Assembly: GCA_035578155.1 (NCBI GenBank)
Contig: JAPWDM010000001.1
Location: 6,072,672-6,136,671, forward strand
Source of the DNA: Brachynemurus nebulosus
Lineage: Eukaryota; Arthropoda; Insecta; Neuroptera; Myrmeleontidae
Direction of reading: 5' to 3'
DNA length: 64,000 nucleotides
Position 1 is the stretch's first letter. Every line of letters starts with the position of its first letter. Shown here piece after piece: positions 12,111 through 22,656 of this stretch. The notes below the pieces were generated by a model. It was not told the origin of the DNA, did no database searches, and worked only from the letters and a program-made list of their open reading frames with translations. Made by a program: the position numbers and the translations under genes.

Positions 12111-12113
12111 TGA

Positions 12114-12990
12114 GACAAATGTGTCCTAAGAATTAGATTAAGAAGGATGTTAGAAAAGAAAAATAATTTGAATCATGATCGACGTTCGCTGAATTTATAA
12201 GGAGAATTCCAAATTGTCCGCGGCTGGAGTCTTAAAATAATCCGAATGAAAAAAATTGAGAGCTTTTTTTGTATACTGTAAAGTTCATGTTACAAATATC
12301 TATCTATTTCTTGCAACATATTAAGGTATTTATAAAAACTGGAGAAAAGAACCGTGAGAAACTTTGTGTTTTAATTTTTGGGCTGAATGAGATAGCTATT
12401 AACTTCCCTTATTCTATATTGTTTTATTGTAGCATCAAAATGAATACCTATAATGATTTTCCTTACATTACTTTTTTAGAGGTACCTATTGCAAAAAAAA
12501 AACTAACTTAACGAGATTGTTAGCAGTGTGAGGTTAATAAATAATTCATAAATAAAAAGTTATTAGTTTGATTATGATGTTGGTACTGCTATAATTATTT
12601 CTTATTTAATTAAAACACAAAAAAAGTAAAACTGAAGAATAATGTCTCGACTGATTTCCTATTGTCTAGTCGCCCCATGTTAACTGTTAACAAAGAATGT
12701 ATATTATATAAATATGTACATAATATATATGTACAGATGGTACAGTTAATGTCTTAAGACAACTTCTGAAATATTTTTTGAAGTTATAACTTCTATAGCT
12801 AGGGTAACTCTGCGTGATAATATAATAAAATGTATAATACTTTTAATTTCAAATGTTATGGAGTGCTTGTGAAACATTATTAGTGTATGGCGGATTTTTA
12901 TCCGTATTTAAACATACACCAATATTCATATGTTCACTCAATGTTCAGCTTTGGCTGATACTTGAACACTCGATGTACTTTGGCAAATGG
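12114..12990. other. Intergenic, nothing recognised
   Basis: AT-rich stretch. A weak 80-aa frame at 12269-12511 has no recognisable features. Confidence 0.4.
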
Positions 12991-12993
12991 CCA

Positions 12994-13200
12994 ATTCATT
13001 ATGTTAATTAAAATTGACATAGTGTTTGAAAAATTACCAAACTGGATCGGCTGGGACTCGAACCCGGATCTCTTGGTTACCAGCCAAGCGCCTTACCAAC
13101 TAGGCCACCGATCACTTGTTCGAGTGCCACTCCAATTCAGTAATCAATCAAACACAACCTCTCTCTAATGCGAGACGCAGCTTTTATACTTTTAATTTCA
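12994..13200 (-). repeat. tRNA-derived SINE-like repeat, copy 1
   Basis: On the minus strand a conserved leader of about 80 bp precedes a 72-nt tRNA-like body (13114 to 13043) and a tail ending in TCAATTTTAATT. The body has an A box (TGGCCTAGTTGG), a B box (GGTTCGAGTCC), a perfect 5-bp anticodon stem and a loop CTGGTAA giving anticodon GGT (Thr). There is one mismatch at the first acceptor pair and one in the T stem. Eukaryotic nuclear Thr tRNAs normally use AGT rather than GGT. Because the flanks are repeated together with the body at 13894-14095, a SINE or duplicated tRNA pseudogene fits better than a working tRNA gene. Confidence 0.6.
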
Positions 13201-13809
13201 CAATATTTTTAAGCAAATTTTATGTAAACAAGTACATAAAATGACTCCACAAAACACTAAATGATTCAACATGTACTTATGTGTTTCTTATGCAGGTCAA
13301 AAGATGAGTAACACACATATCCATACAAGCATACAACACACACATACATACATATATAGATAAAAATTGTATAAAGCAGAAGTCTAGATATTTTGATGAT
13401 AAAACATATTATGTATATTTATATGTACAAAAAATGAAAAGTTGCCAGCACGTAGTAGATAATAAATTATTTTTATTAGAATAATTTAAATCTTTTTTAT
13501 AAATATTTTTAAGTGTTTTGTTTATTATTCTAAATATTGATCGTGTTCGGCCTCTGAGGATGTTTTGTTTGGTTTCGGATGCCGAAGCCATGGGACTGAA
13601 AGTGTTAATAGAATTTGAGGATATATTTCAATAAGACTTCAGTACTCAAAAATCATCAAAAATAGGTTCCTTTCTGAATGGGCAAGTTTATTTCCTAAAA
13701 TAGGTGAGTAGTAGGATTAACTCAAGAAGGAAGTGTTATACTTCAGAATGCACTTATCTGTTATTGGTTAAACGTTGGCACACTTTCTTCAAATCGATTG
13801 ACTAGAAAT

Positions 13810-13886
13810 TTAATCAAAATTGACATAGTGTTTGAAAAATTACCAAACTGGATCGGCTGGGACTCGAACCCGGATCTCTTGGTACA
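13810..13886 (-). repeat. Truncated tRNA-like SINE, copy 2
   Basis: Minus-strand tail and the B-box half of the same repeat. It breaks off in the anticodon-stem region (TCTTGGT) and runs directly into copy 3 in the opposite orientation. Confidence 0.55.
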
Positions 13887-13893
13887 TTGAAAT

Positions 13894-14095
13894 TAAAAAG
13901 TATAAAACTGCGTCTCGCATTAGAGAGAGGTTGTGTTTGATTGATTACTGAATTGGAGTGGCACTTGAACAAGTGATCGGTGGCCTAGTTGGTAAGGCGC
14001 TTGGCTGGTAACCAAGAGATCCGGGTTCGAGTCCCAGCCGATCCAGTTTGGTAATTTTTCAAACACTATGTCAATTTTAATTAAAATGTATAATG
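13894..14095 (+). repeat. tRNA-derived SINE-like repeat, copy 3
   Basis: Plus-strand copy nearly identical to copy 1, with the tRNA-like body at 13974-14045 (anticodon GGT, same stems). Together with copy 2 it forms an inverted repeat whose arms cover the B box and tail. The leader GCGTCTCGCATTAGAGAGAG is shared with copy 1. Confidence 0.6.
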
Positions 14096-14622
14096 TAAAA
14101 GTGTAACGAACTTTGTAATGGTCGAGAATGTGTGTAGAATGTTAGTGACTACTTGATTTTTGTCAAGCGATTAATATATTTTTATATTATTCAAATTATT
14201 TAATTAACCGCAACATCCTTGATGTTATATTTAGTATTATTTAAATTTTATATGTATTCATCCAGTAGGATATCATCATCGAAAAATCTTACGATAAAAT
14301 TAATTGTTTGATTTATTAAAAATTACATAAAAATAATTTCACTTTACGTTTATAATTATTATTACCATTATTACCTTATATCAATTAATTTCTCTTCTTG
14401 CCAGATTACTAAAATTCAACAAATCTGCGAAACATTTAAACTATTTATTAAAATTTTGAATTTTAATAAATTTATTAATTTTACGATAAACAGATACGTA
14501 CCTGTACACGCTAGATTCAATCGGTTATAAATTTTTTTTTATTCAAGAAACGAACCAGCAATTAACATAATATATCAACGGAGGTAGATTGTCTTTAAAA
14601 ATATAGATGTCACCCATCAACA
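14096..14622. other. Intergenic, nothing recognised
   Basis: Very AT-rich. No frame or bounded repeat is supported. Confidence 0.4.
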
Positions 14623-14630
14623 CTTGATGG

Positions 14631-14940
14631 TAGAGTGCCTATAATAAATAGAGTGGTGACATGGGTGCTGAACGCTGATTGGTTCCGGCATTTTCTATCC
14701 AAAGTTATCGTGAAATACATTGGAAGTAAATTAAATGTTAACAAAAATCATTTACGTTAACTTAGAAAGAATAATTAAATTAAAAATTTTTAATTGTTCA
14801 TTAATTCATAACTTATTAACAATAATTATGTACTCAAAAATATTTACTCAAACATGTGATAATTACTTTTGAAGCTTCCCGCTCTGTTTTGGATACAAAA
14901 TGGATGACATGTCACGACTCTATTTATTATAGGGACTCTA
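14631..14940. mobile_element. hAT-type MITE, 310 bp, 8-bp TSD
   Basis: Exact TSD CTTGATGG at 14623-14630 and 14941-14948. Terminal inverted repeats start TAGAGTGCCTATAATAAATA on the left and TAGAGTCCCTATAATAAATA (reverse complement) on the right, continuing GAGTSGTGACATG. Non-coding. Confidence 0.75.
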
Positions 14941-14989
14941 CTTGATGGTTTTAAATCTTTTTCTTTTGTAAAAAAATAAATATATTTAA

Positions 14990-15448
14990 CAGGTTGGCTG
15001 CCACCATTATTGAAAATAATGTATTTATCGCATGCCATCATAATAAATGACTTTCTTATTTAAGGTGCCATGAGAGCCGCCAGCAAGTCTTGGTGTTGCG
15101 TTATCTACAGGCCACGAGTCCCGCTAGCAGGTCTCATGTAACTTACATTTTGTATCTTTTAAATATATTTTCACTGGCATTGCGCTAATGCAATAGTGAG
15201 TTCCGCCGGTAGCCTCAGCCATGTTTTCCACGAAAGTGAATGGAAACCCTCTAGATCATAATAAAATAATGTCTTATGTTAAAATTAATGTATTTCATAC
15301 GAAATCCTATCATGGCCTCTGAGTTATGTTCATGAATACTGTGTGGTGGCACGCCATACATGTTACTTTGACACACGCCGGCGAGTCTCATGGCATAGCA
15401 ACAACAAATTATTGAGACCCATCGGCGTATCTCGTGGCAGCCAACCTG
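14990..15448. mobile_element. piggyBac-type MITE, 459 bp, TTAA TSD
   Basis: TTAA at 14986-14989 and 15449-15452. The perfect 15-bp inverted ends are CAGGTTGGCTGCCAC and GTGGCAGCCAACCTG. Internal repeats of a CTCATGGC/GAGACCCATCGGCG type occur. Non-coding. Confidence 0.7.
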
Positions 15449-15452
15449 TTAA

Positions 15453-16638
15453 TAAAAATAGCTCGAAGTGAAATATAAAGGAGTTATGAAGCTCCTAACT
15501 ATAGCAATCGATTGTCCGCAGCGCTATGACATTATTACTACAGATTACAATATGTAGTTGAGCCGTTATCAAAACCGCAACCCTCAAAAAAACTCATTAT
15601 ATAGTCTATATATAGAGGTAATATATTATGTAAGTTATTTATAAAAGATGAATTAACACATTTATTGACGGTCTATCAATTTTAAAAAGCCATTTTGTTG
15701 TAATTTTCGAATGTTGTTTTGTTGTTTAAATCACCAAATAAATTTCACCCTCGGGACCTATTAAATTTATTTTTTGATAATCTTGCTTACAATACCATTG
15801 CAAATAAGATCGTGAATGTTAAAAGAATAATATAAAATACCTAACATAATATTACACCATAAGATACGTTGGTATCTTGTTTGGTGCTGTGTTTTACGCT
15901 AGTGAAGAAAATAAGAAATTTAATTTAAAAATTTTAATGCACTTTATGCATGAGAAAGTAATATAATAATAATATATGTTTATTACATGTAGTTTCTTAG
16001 CGAGTATTATACAAGTTGATTTAATAAAACAGCTTAATGTGAGGTTCAAAAATATTTCATATTATTTACTTTAGTCAGGCGCCTCGCCTGCCGAGCAGCT
16101 ACAGAGTTATTTGCCATGTGAATGAGAATCTTGAAACTTTTCAGTAATATATTATAAATTTATTTACACGATATTTGGTGCAGTTTTCTTTCAAACGATG
16201 CATAAGTTCGTTAACATTGTTACACATGCATGTATAACATCAATAAAAAAAAAAAAATAATAATTTCCATATTATAATTTTGTACAAAGTAAATAATTAT
16301 GTATCGTAAGTATCGTTCTGAATTCTGAATGTTATAGTGACGAAGTGTTTGATCTTGCTTGTAACTGAAATTATTACGGATAAAAAGTGGATAAATTAAT
16401 TTAATAACGATATTTTTTGCATGTTTGGAAAAAGTACAAGATTTAAAAGTTACTGTAGTTTAAAAAAAAAAAAAAGTTTCTTATATAAAAGAATAATAAA
16501 ATTAAACAGCTTTATGGGAATACTTTTTGTAAGATATTGAGCTAAAACAAATAGCTGGAATGATTGACAAAATGATTAATTTAGTGCAAACAGTCCTTCT
16601 AAAATTTAAAGTTTGGAAATAAATCCACTAAATTCTGT
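15453..16638. other. Intergenic; fragment of a foldback family near 15480
   Basis: GAAGCTCCTAACTATAGCAA near 15488-15507 matches a motif inside the arms of the 27886-29296 element, so a relic of that family lies here. The rest is AT-rich with no supportable feature. Confidence 0.4.
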
Positions 16639-16885
16639 ATAGGGTAAACGGTATAGTTATTGGACGTTGAAAGTTATTGGACAAGACACTCTCTTTTGGA
16701 GATTATAAGGCTTGTAGTAAAGAAAAATTCCTGATTTTTTAGTTAAACTCTCTAGTATCTATTTTCAGAAAATGCATTCCGAGTTAACCGTAATTTACAG
16801 AAACCTGTAATTACGTCATTCTTAGCGTGGTTTTAGGTAGTTCGTTAAGAAAGTTTATTGCGTCTATGAATGAAAGGCTAGAATC

Positions 16886-17633
16886 TAGTGATGGGCTTTA
16901 TAGTTACTTTTAGGTACCAGTAACTATTAGTTACTTTCAGTATAAATACTAGTTATTTTATGTAGTTAGTTAGTTAGTTACTTTTGCATTGTACCTATAC
17001 GTATCTCAAATAGTACCTAAATACAAACATCCTGATACTATGTAACTATCTTATGTATGGTGAAGATCGTTTACCAGTTACAAGGATTATCGGTTACAAT
17101 GAAATAAATACTCAATATGTAACCGTAGTATATATAATAAGTAGTGTAATGAGTAGGCAGGACAACATAAAATAATAAAAAATCCACAACTCAGGGACAA
17201 AAATATAATTTATTTGCCATGCTTTTGTTAAGTATTTTTCTTCTTAAAATTTATTTTTTCTTAAAATTGTAAACTCTTTTACCTCAGATGTGAAACGTCT
17301 GGACTCATCATAAACTGATAAATAGTTCAAGTCAGTCTTGTCCAGAATCCTTATGAAAATGAACAAACATGCCATACATACATATTGGAAATACGTACAC
17401 AGGCTAGAAGGTGCTATAAGTAACTTATATACATACTGTGCTAGGTATAAGGACTATAAGTAACTAACTATTGAGCAGGTATGTCAGATATGTATATACA
17501 TAATTTATTGTATAATACATCCATGGTAACTACCTAAGTAACTAAGGGTATTCAAATGGCATCGCTAGTTAGTTAGTTACTTTACAAGTAACTGGTATTT
17601 TTTAACAGTTAGTTAGTTACAAGCCCATCACTA
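16886..17633. mobile_element. hAT element nested in 16642-18450
   Basis: Exact 8-bp TSD CTAGAATC at 16878-16885 and 17634-17641, with inverted ends TAGTGATGGGCTT and AAGCCCATCACTA. Subterminal TAGTTAGTTAGTTAC-type repeats lie near both ends. Non-coding. Confidence 0.8.
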
Positions 17634-17835
17634 CTAGAATCATTTGATAATATCCTACTAATTTGTGAATCATCGTAAAGGGTTGATCAGGGAGTGGATA
17701 AGGGCTGTGTATATGATACAGAACTTGTGGATTGTGGAAATACACCAGAAATTAATAAATGAAATTTTTGTCCAATAACTGTACTTCTCTACACGCACAA
17801 CTTTAATATTTTTTTCCGAGACTTACCAATATGTA

Positions 17836-18264
17836 ATATTAAAATAGGGAATTTTGGAATAAATGATCACCGTATTCTATTGAAAAAATTTTTTATTTGG
17901 CTACATACGTTTCCAGTGTAAAACTCTTCTTCAGGCCATATTCTTAACAATATTAAAAATATTAAAATTTAAAAACAGGAACATACATTTTTCGAACAAC
18001 AATAAATTAGTTTTTTTTTTTTTTTAAAGTAGTAAAATGAATCGAATTACAATAAGTTATTAGAATATAAAATTAAATTAAACATTTATAAAACTAAACA
18101 CTTGACTTTTTTAGTCAATTCGTTAAAATTACTCGTAAAATTAAAAACAGACAATATTTTAAAATAAGAAGATGAGTTTACACTTGAAACGTACGTAGCC
18201 AAATAAAAAATTTTTTCAATAGAATACGCTGATCATTTATTCCAAAATTCCCTATTTTAATAAT
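17836..18264. mobile_element. Foldback with Penelope-like 3'-end motifs in both arms
   Basis: Inverted arms of about 85 bp (17836-17926 and 18180-18264) share AATAGGGAATTTTGGAATAA and GTAGCCAAATAAAAAATTTT. Reading outward, both arms carry GAAACGTAYGTAGCC preceded by AAGAAGAGTTT or AAGATGAGTTT. That is similar to the CTGAWGA...GAAACGT ends of Penelope-like elements. The interior is AT-rich. No protein. Confidence 0.5.
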
Positions 18265-18504
18265 CCAAAATCACCAAAACTCTCCCTATATCAATATGTA
18301 ATATGAAAGTTTCATATATGGTACATTAAAATAAACAGGTCTTACTTTATTTATGAATTTTTTCGTTAAAAATAAAGTTACAACACGTACGTTTTCTGTA
18401 CTTTGTTTTGGAAATTTTTCTTGACTGTCCAATAACTATACCGTTTACCCTATCATTTTTTGATACAGATTCTAATTAAAAAGTAAAGGTACTTGATATA
18501 TATA

Positions 18505-18973
18505 GTATAATGAAGTAAAAAACAATAAAAGACATCCTATTTTTAAGAACGAACTCCTATAAAAGGAAAAAAGATACTCTTAGAAGATCATTGTCGTGTT
18601 CGTCTGTCCTTTTATTACAAAAATTTTTCTCGAAGTCTATACAAATTTGAAATTTGACATGATGTTAGGTCTTGATGATGCTCTATATATCATATATTTT
18701 TTTTAGAAAAGTTCTAATAAACTAGATTTTGACAAGATTTTGACGAAACCGATTTTGATAAAATTCGACATATGTATACGAAGTACAAAGAAGTAAAGAA
18801 CAATAAAGGATCCCTGTTTTTAGAAACGAACTCTTATAAAAGTAAAAACAGCACCCTTATAAGATCACTGTCGTGTTCGTCTGTTCTTTTATTACAAAAA
18901 TTTTTCTCGAAGGCTATACAACGTCAGAATTTGAGGCATAATGTTAGGTCTTGATGACGCATGTCTATATAAC
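18505..18973. repeat. Two diverged direct repeats, offset about 278 bp
   Basis: AAGTAAAAAACAATAAAAG at 18513 corresponds to AAGTAAAGAACAATAAAGG at 18791. Both copies continue through a shared GTCGTGTTCGTCTGT tract and end in TTAGGTCTTGATGA. A third, inverted and more diverged relative is at about 30480-30590. Confidence 0.6.
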
Positions 18974-21397
18974 GCCAATCAACCACTAACAGAAAAAATT
19001 ATTTTAGATTAAAACTGTGGAGGTTAGTTATGTCCAAAAATTTAGGCTTACCTACAAATTTATTATCTATTTGATTTTTTTTTCGGATGATAACTGCGGT
19101 CGCAATTGTGGACACCGATTTTCGGCCTTTTTAAACATACTTTTTTCAACAAATTATAATAATTATAAAAAATAAATAAAAATGAATAAAAAAATATTTT
19201 TGTATTGTTAAATAGTGGTATTAATCATAAAAAAAAAGTTCAATCCCATTCCCCCATCCTATCCATCCGAAAAAAAATCGCGAAAATTGGCTATTTTTCG
19301 GCTGATCACACTGTGACGGTACCTTATGAAACTACCAATTTTTTTTTTTTTTTTTTTTTTTTTTGATACTATAATTGTTGCTAAAAAAAAATTGTAAATA
19401 ACAAGAAGGAACACAATAATATGTTTACTAATATATTTCAGTATAATGTATTTTTCAGTTATCACATGCAAAGGATGATACTCACTGGTCACTGTACAGA
19501 AGCCTAATTGTGCGATCCTGTGCAATTGGCCATTGCCGCAATTTAACGGATGAATCGTTTCTCAAAATTAGGACTAAATTTGAATTTTGTTTATTTTTTC
19601 TTTGAGGAAATAAAGCCTTCTTTGTGGCAACGGTTTTCAAACTATGTTAGATACACGTACCTCTCCGGTAAATTTTCCACCATTAGCGGACACATATATA
19701 CAATTTAGAACATTTATTTCAAACAACATGTTTAATGATAATAGTTTATTAAAAATCACAAGGTGATTGAAGAAATCGAGTGCTTAAAGTTTCAGTTTAG
19801 CTGAACGATAAGTGAACATATGAATACTGCGTGTGTTTAAATGCAAACAAAAGTTTGTCAAATGTAGTAGTGTTTCACAAACACTCGATAACATTTGAAA
19901 TTGAAAGTATTTTTTTACAAAATAGGCCAACTAGAATTTTTATGCCGTTTCCATATATGCTACTCAAAAACTTGCTACAAAAAAACGCCTAATTCTAGGA
20001 TTTATTTTTAAAGTTATTTTTATGAGTTGTTACGTTATTGAAATAAGCCACACTACTGAATATACATACATACATACATACATACATATCATCGAAGGTG
20101 TAAAACGCATCATTAATGGGAAATTTGAACGTGAAAAGTTTTTTGAAAATGAGTCGATATTTTATTCACTTCATTTATCATATGGCTTTTATAAATTACA
20201 ACGAAAATGTTTTACTCTCTCTTTTACATAAATAAGCACTTTTTGTTCGTGTTTTTGTTCGAGAATATTTTTTCCTTTTTGTTTTTCTCCTCCTCACTTA
20301 CTACTAGTTAATTAATTAGTACAGTTTTCAGTGAAAGTTATTTACATTCTAAATTATTTTGGTTTATATGTTTCGGAGTCCTTGGGAGTTTTATACAATA
20401 AAATATTAGAAAATGTAAAATTTTTCAAATGGTAGATTTAAATTTTACAAATGCAAACAAAATTGATATATGCAAGCTTTATCAAGTTAATTCAATTCTG
20501 GATATTTTGTTAACTAGCTGACGAAGCAAAAAAAAGTTTATTTAAATGCAAAGAATTTTATCAAAGACATACAGTTAATTTCGCAAGAATGTGACGATTA
20601 TAAATTAATAACAATATTGTTTGTGTAAAAATGAATTAAAACAAAAGTAATTATGAGATATGTTCTATCAATTGGACTTCGTTATGTAACAATAGACCAA
20701 CCGTTAAAAGCAAATCTGTGGTAAAATGCACTTTAACAAAGACATCTATAGAAACTCAATTTAGAAAATTAGATTAATTTTCTTTATATTTGATAGTTAA
20801 AATTAATTTTCAATTACTGTTGAGTGTATCATATACAATAAGACCAATAAAACTTTATTATAAAAAAAAAAAATTACTGTTGAAGAAAAATTATAGAAAA
20901 ATGACTTTTTAATATTTTTTTTTTTTTATAAATCTGTGCTTGATCAATTTTTACCTTGCTTTTGCACATAGATACGGTATTGAATTATATTTTTCAGTAA
21001 TAAACCAAGAGACAATAAAAGCATTTTTTATCTGTTGTTGAAGAGAAGAGGAGCAATTTTGCAAGTGATGCCAAAAATTTTTTTTAAATTTAGTAGTACC
21101 TATTTATTTATCAACTGAAATTCCATTATTTTTATTTATTTATTTTTTTTTTAAGTATTCAAACTTCCAGATAATCATTATCGCAATTTTCACAATTTTA
21201 CACTTAATCTGTTATTGTATAGTGGTGGACCAATTGGTGGCTCGGTCCAGTCTTCCAAATACTTAATATATTATTTCTCGACGAAGGTTAGAGTAAATAC
21301 TATTTATTTACTGAATATTATGAGAAAAGCAACTGTTTGTGAGTTTAAGAAATTAAGTTTAAAAAAAAATAAATAAAATTCTTTAGTAACCGTAGAA
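18974..21397. other. Intergenic with simple repeats
   Basis: Contains a T run of 25 at about 19339-19363 and a (CATA)n microsatellite at 20064-20088. Short frames here are low-complexity. No gene supported. Confidence 0.45.
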
Positions 21398-21400
21398 TAA

Positions 21401-22653
21401 GTGCCGATGCACACATGCGTTATTTTACCGCTGCGTGTACGCAGCGGCACCGCAAAATGTGATGCACACATATGGTTTTTTCACGTTGCATGCACGCAGC
21501 GGTGCCGCACCGTGCACGCAACGGCACCGCACGTTTAACCGGTAGTCACAGTTGTAAAACTAGTGGCGTTGTTGTAAGTTTGGACAACGTAATGCAAAAA
21601 ATATAATTTTTATACTATCAGTTAACGTGAAAATTAACATAAAACTAATTTCTTACTTCTCTGCTATCTTTCTCTTCACTGGAAGTGTTGGGATTTTTTT
21701 GAAGTAAAAATTGTCATCAGGTTTACCAAATTAAAGTATGTCGTGAGAAACTGTAATACAATCCAAAATTATAGTTGAGTAAATAAAAAAAGGATTTTTT
21801 CCGACAAAGCAAAAGACGAAAATTTTTTTGAAAAATGCCATTATTACTGAAACAGAGAACATACTATAAGCAAAAACATAAAACAATAATAAACTGTAAA
21901 CAAAATATAAAATAAAAAAAAATGTGTAAAATACAATTCCAAACAATCGAAAAATAATTTATTTTTTTAGATTTTATAAATAATTTTTTACAATTATATA
22001 ATTAAAACTTTGTGTTACACAATAAAATTCATAAAATTGGTATGTTAAAACTGATATTACTACATTGTTGATAAACCAATAAACAAATCAGTTGCTGTTT
22101 GTTATCATTCTCGAGAATTTGTTGTACAGTAATTTTTAGAAATGACAGAAAAAAATTTAAAACTAAAATTTTGAATGGAATTTACAAAATATTAAAAATG
22201 AATCGTTTTCAGATGCAAAAAGAAAGTTTTTTAATAATTTATGTATTAGGATTCAACCATTTGATGAGTTTTGTGTAAATAATAGGGACGAAATTAAATC
22301 CAAATATATATTTCTATACCTCCACTGGAATTATTAGCTATAACCCTCTAACATTCAACATTACATCAATTAAAATAAACAACAGTTCAAGGTCCTGTTC
22401 TCAACCGTTGTATATTTTCTGCGTGAAAAAAACGTATATGTGCATTGACTAGCAAATATTGCAATTGCGGCAATTTGCCGGTGCGTTGCCGCAGCGGTGC
22501 TGTAAGGAACTGCCGCACAAAATGCACGTTGCGTGCACGCAGCTGTGCCGCGCGGCACCGCAAGTATGTGTGCATCACACAATTTATCTCAATGTACTTT
22601 CGACCACAGTTGCGTGCACGCAGCGGTAAAACAACGCATGTGTGCATCGGCAC
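21401..22653. mobile_element. PIF/Harbinger-like element, 1253 bp, TAA TSD
   Basis: Exact TAA TSDs at 21398-21400 and 22654-22656. The inverted ends start GTGCCGATGCACACATGCGT on the left and GTGCCGATGCACACATGCGT (reverse complement) on the right, followed by TTxTTTTACCGCTGCGTG. Both ends carry GC-rich blocks full of ACGCAGCGGYRCCGC palindromes, while the core is AT-rich. The overlapping open frames at 22370-22660 arise from these GC-rich palindromes and are not genes. No transposase or Myb-like frame is visible. Confidence 0.75.
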
Positions 22654-22656
22654 TAA

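Larger units (their letters stand above)
16642..18450. mobile_element. TA-TSD transposon (GGGTAAACGG ends) hosting two insertions
   Basis: Perfect inverted ends of at least 24 bp begin GGGTAAACGGTATAGTTATT and continue GGAC, flanked by TA at 16640-16641 and 18451-18452. It hosts a hAT element (16886-17633) and a foldback (17836-18264). Without them only about 0.6 kb of its own sequence remains, all non-coding. The TAGGGTAAA start places it near the family at 43048-44031. Confidence 0.7.

Noticed and set aside
13043..13114. Functional tRNA-Thr gene
   Set aside because: The anticodon GGT is unusual for nuclear Thr, there are stem mismatches, and the flanks are repeated with the body in three copies.
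19259..19525. 88-aa minus-strand frame
   Set aside because: It contains a Lys homopolymer from the 25-T run and has no family features.
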